A stretch of 12,389 bases of DNA from Candidatus Parcubacteria bacterium (lineage in GTDB: Bacteria; Patescibacteriota; Minisyncoccia; UBA6257; 2-01-FULL-56-20): NCBI GenBank assembly GCA_027424065.1, contig DAIBYH010000014.1, forward strand, positions 1 through 12,389. The letters run 5' to 3'. This document shows positions 12,066 to 12,389 of the stretch, in pieces (position 1 is the first letter of the stretch; every line of letters begins with the position of its first letter). Position numbers and translations under genes: made by a program. The notes under the pieces are model-generated. The model searched no databases. It had not been told where the DNA came from and saw only the letters and a program-made list of their open reading frames with translations.

Positions 12066-12389
12066 TGCAGCCGCTCATTATTGCGGACAGTGCGATCGCT
12101 GCCGGGTCCCTTTTTCTCGGCGCAGTTATTGTTTTTCGGGAGCCGAAGAACGCCACCTATCAGTCGTTCTTTGTTTTCGCAGTAGGCATTGCCGTTTCCG
12201 CTTTCGCAAAGTCATTTTTCTGGGGGCAGGGGGATTTTTTTGCGCGCGCCGCAGCTAAGGGAGGATTCGACCTCATGATCCTCGGCACCTTCCTCGCGCT
12301 CTCGATCGGAAGCAATGGAAGAATCCGCAGCTGGTTCGCCTTGGTTTTGGTCCCGTGGTGCATCACCTTTCTCGCGTTACCCGCAATAT
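12062..12389 (+). CDS. Multi-pass membrane protein, probable sensor kinase N-terminus (partial)
   Basis: The reading frame begins at ATG 12062, overlapping the response regulator stop by ATGA, and stays open to the window end (109 residues seen). It has four hydrophobic segments, at about 5-25, 33-51, 68-84 and 90-107, with short polar loops (REPKNATYQ, GSNGRIRS). No kinase domain is in view because the gene is cut. The coupling to a response regulator makes a histidine kinase with a membrane-embedded sensor region the best guess, but the visible part alone does not prove it. A second ATG follows at once (12065). Confidence 0.65.
   Translation, partial: MMQPLIIADSAIAAGSLFLGAVIVFREPKNATYQSFFVFAVGIAVSAFAKSFFWGQGDFFARAAAKGGFDLMILGTFLALSIGSNGRIRSWFALVLVPWCITFLALPAI

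Noticed and set aside
1..12389. Recoded TGA (code 4 or 25) as in some CPR lineages
   Set aside because: TGA ends the DsbA-like gene and the response regulator exactly where the families end, and conserved tryptophans are TGG.
1..12389. CRISPR array, transposase or defence cassette
   Set aside because: No regularly spaced repeats, no transposase or nuclease motifs and no restriction or toxin-antitoxin pairs are seen on either strand.

Overview
The window reads as a compact bacterial chromosome segment with housekeeping and envelope genes, short spacers and no stretch over 300 bases without a gene. TGA is used as a stop (the DsbA-like gene and the response regulator) and tryptophan is TGG, so the standard bacterial code applies. 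The gene set, the very small proteins and the near-absence of Shine-Dalgarno sites suggest a Patescibacteria/CPR (Parcubacteria-like) genome. That assignment is an inference from style, not from a marker gene.

Layout, left to right. 1-1849 (+): an incoming terminator, then pyrD (dihydroorotate dehydrogenase) and a PAP2/sphingomyelin-synthase-like membrane phosphotransferase. 1926-3176 (+): a thiol-redox cluster of a membrane-anchored DsbA-like oxidoreductase, a tiny SPW-motif membrane protein and a glutaredoxin. A strong bidirectional terminator separates it from 3237-6380 (-): ftsK (DNA translocase), an NADPH-dependent FMN reductase and a DUF134 helix-turn-helix protein. From a 64-bp divergent promoter region, 6445-7236 (+) encodes a HAD-IIB (phosphomannomutase-like) phosphatase. 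Next come a 44-bp perfect palindrome, tRNA-Thr(CGU), a structured tRNA-like region that looks like a decayed tRNA copy, and an M13 (neprilysin/PepO) metallopeptidase. 9664-11310 (+): ftsE and ftsX. 11385 to the end (+): an OmpR/PhoB-type response regulator, overlapping by ATGA the start of a multi-pass membrane protein cut by the window edge, probably its sensor.

The most striking feature is transcriptional. Seven genes (pyrD, the PAP2-like gene, the DsbA-like gene, ftsK, DUF134, the HAD gene and the response regulator) have a -10 hexamer ending exactly 6 or 7 nt before the ATG that protein homology also favours. Transcription would therefore start at or within a base or so of the start codon, giving leaderless mRNAs. 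This spacing also decides the starts: upstream in-frame ATGs of four of these genes, and the alternative first ATG of the PAP2-like gene, lie in or before the promoter. Two promoters are written into the final Leu-Val-stop codons of the gene upstream (pyrD and ftsE).

I found no CRISPR array, defence cassette, transposase or obvious new multi-gene system. The best leads are the leaderless pattern, the tRNA-like locus at 7499-7633, the 44-bp palindrome, and a PyrD whose active site mixes class 1 and class 2 features.
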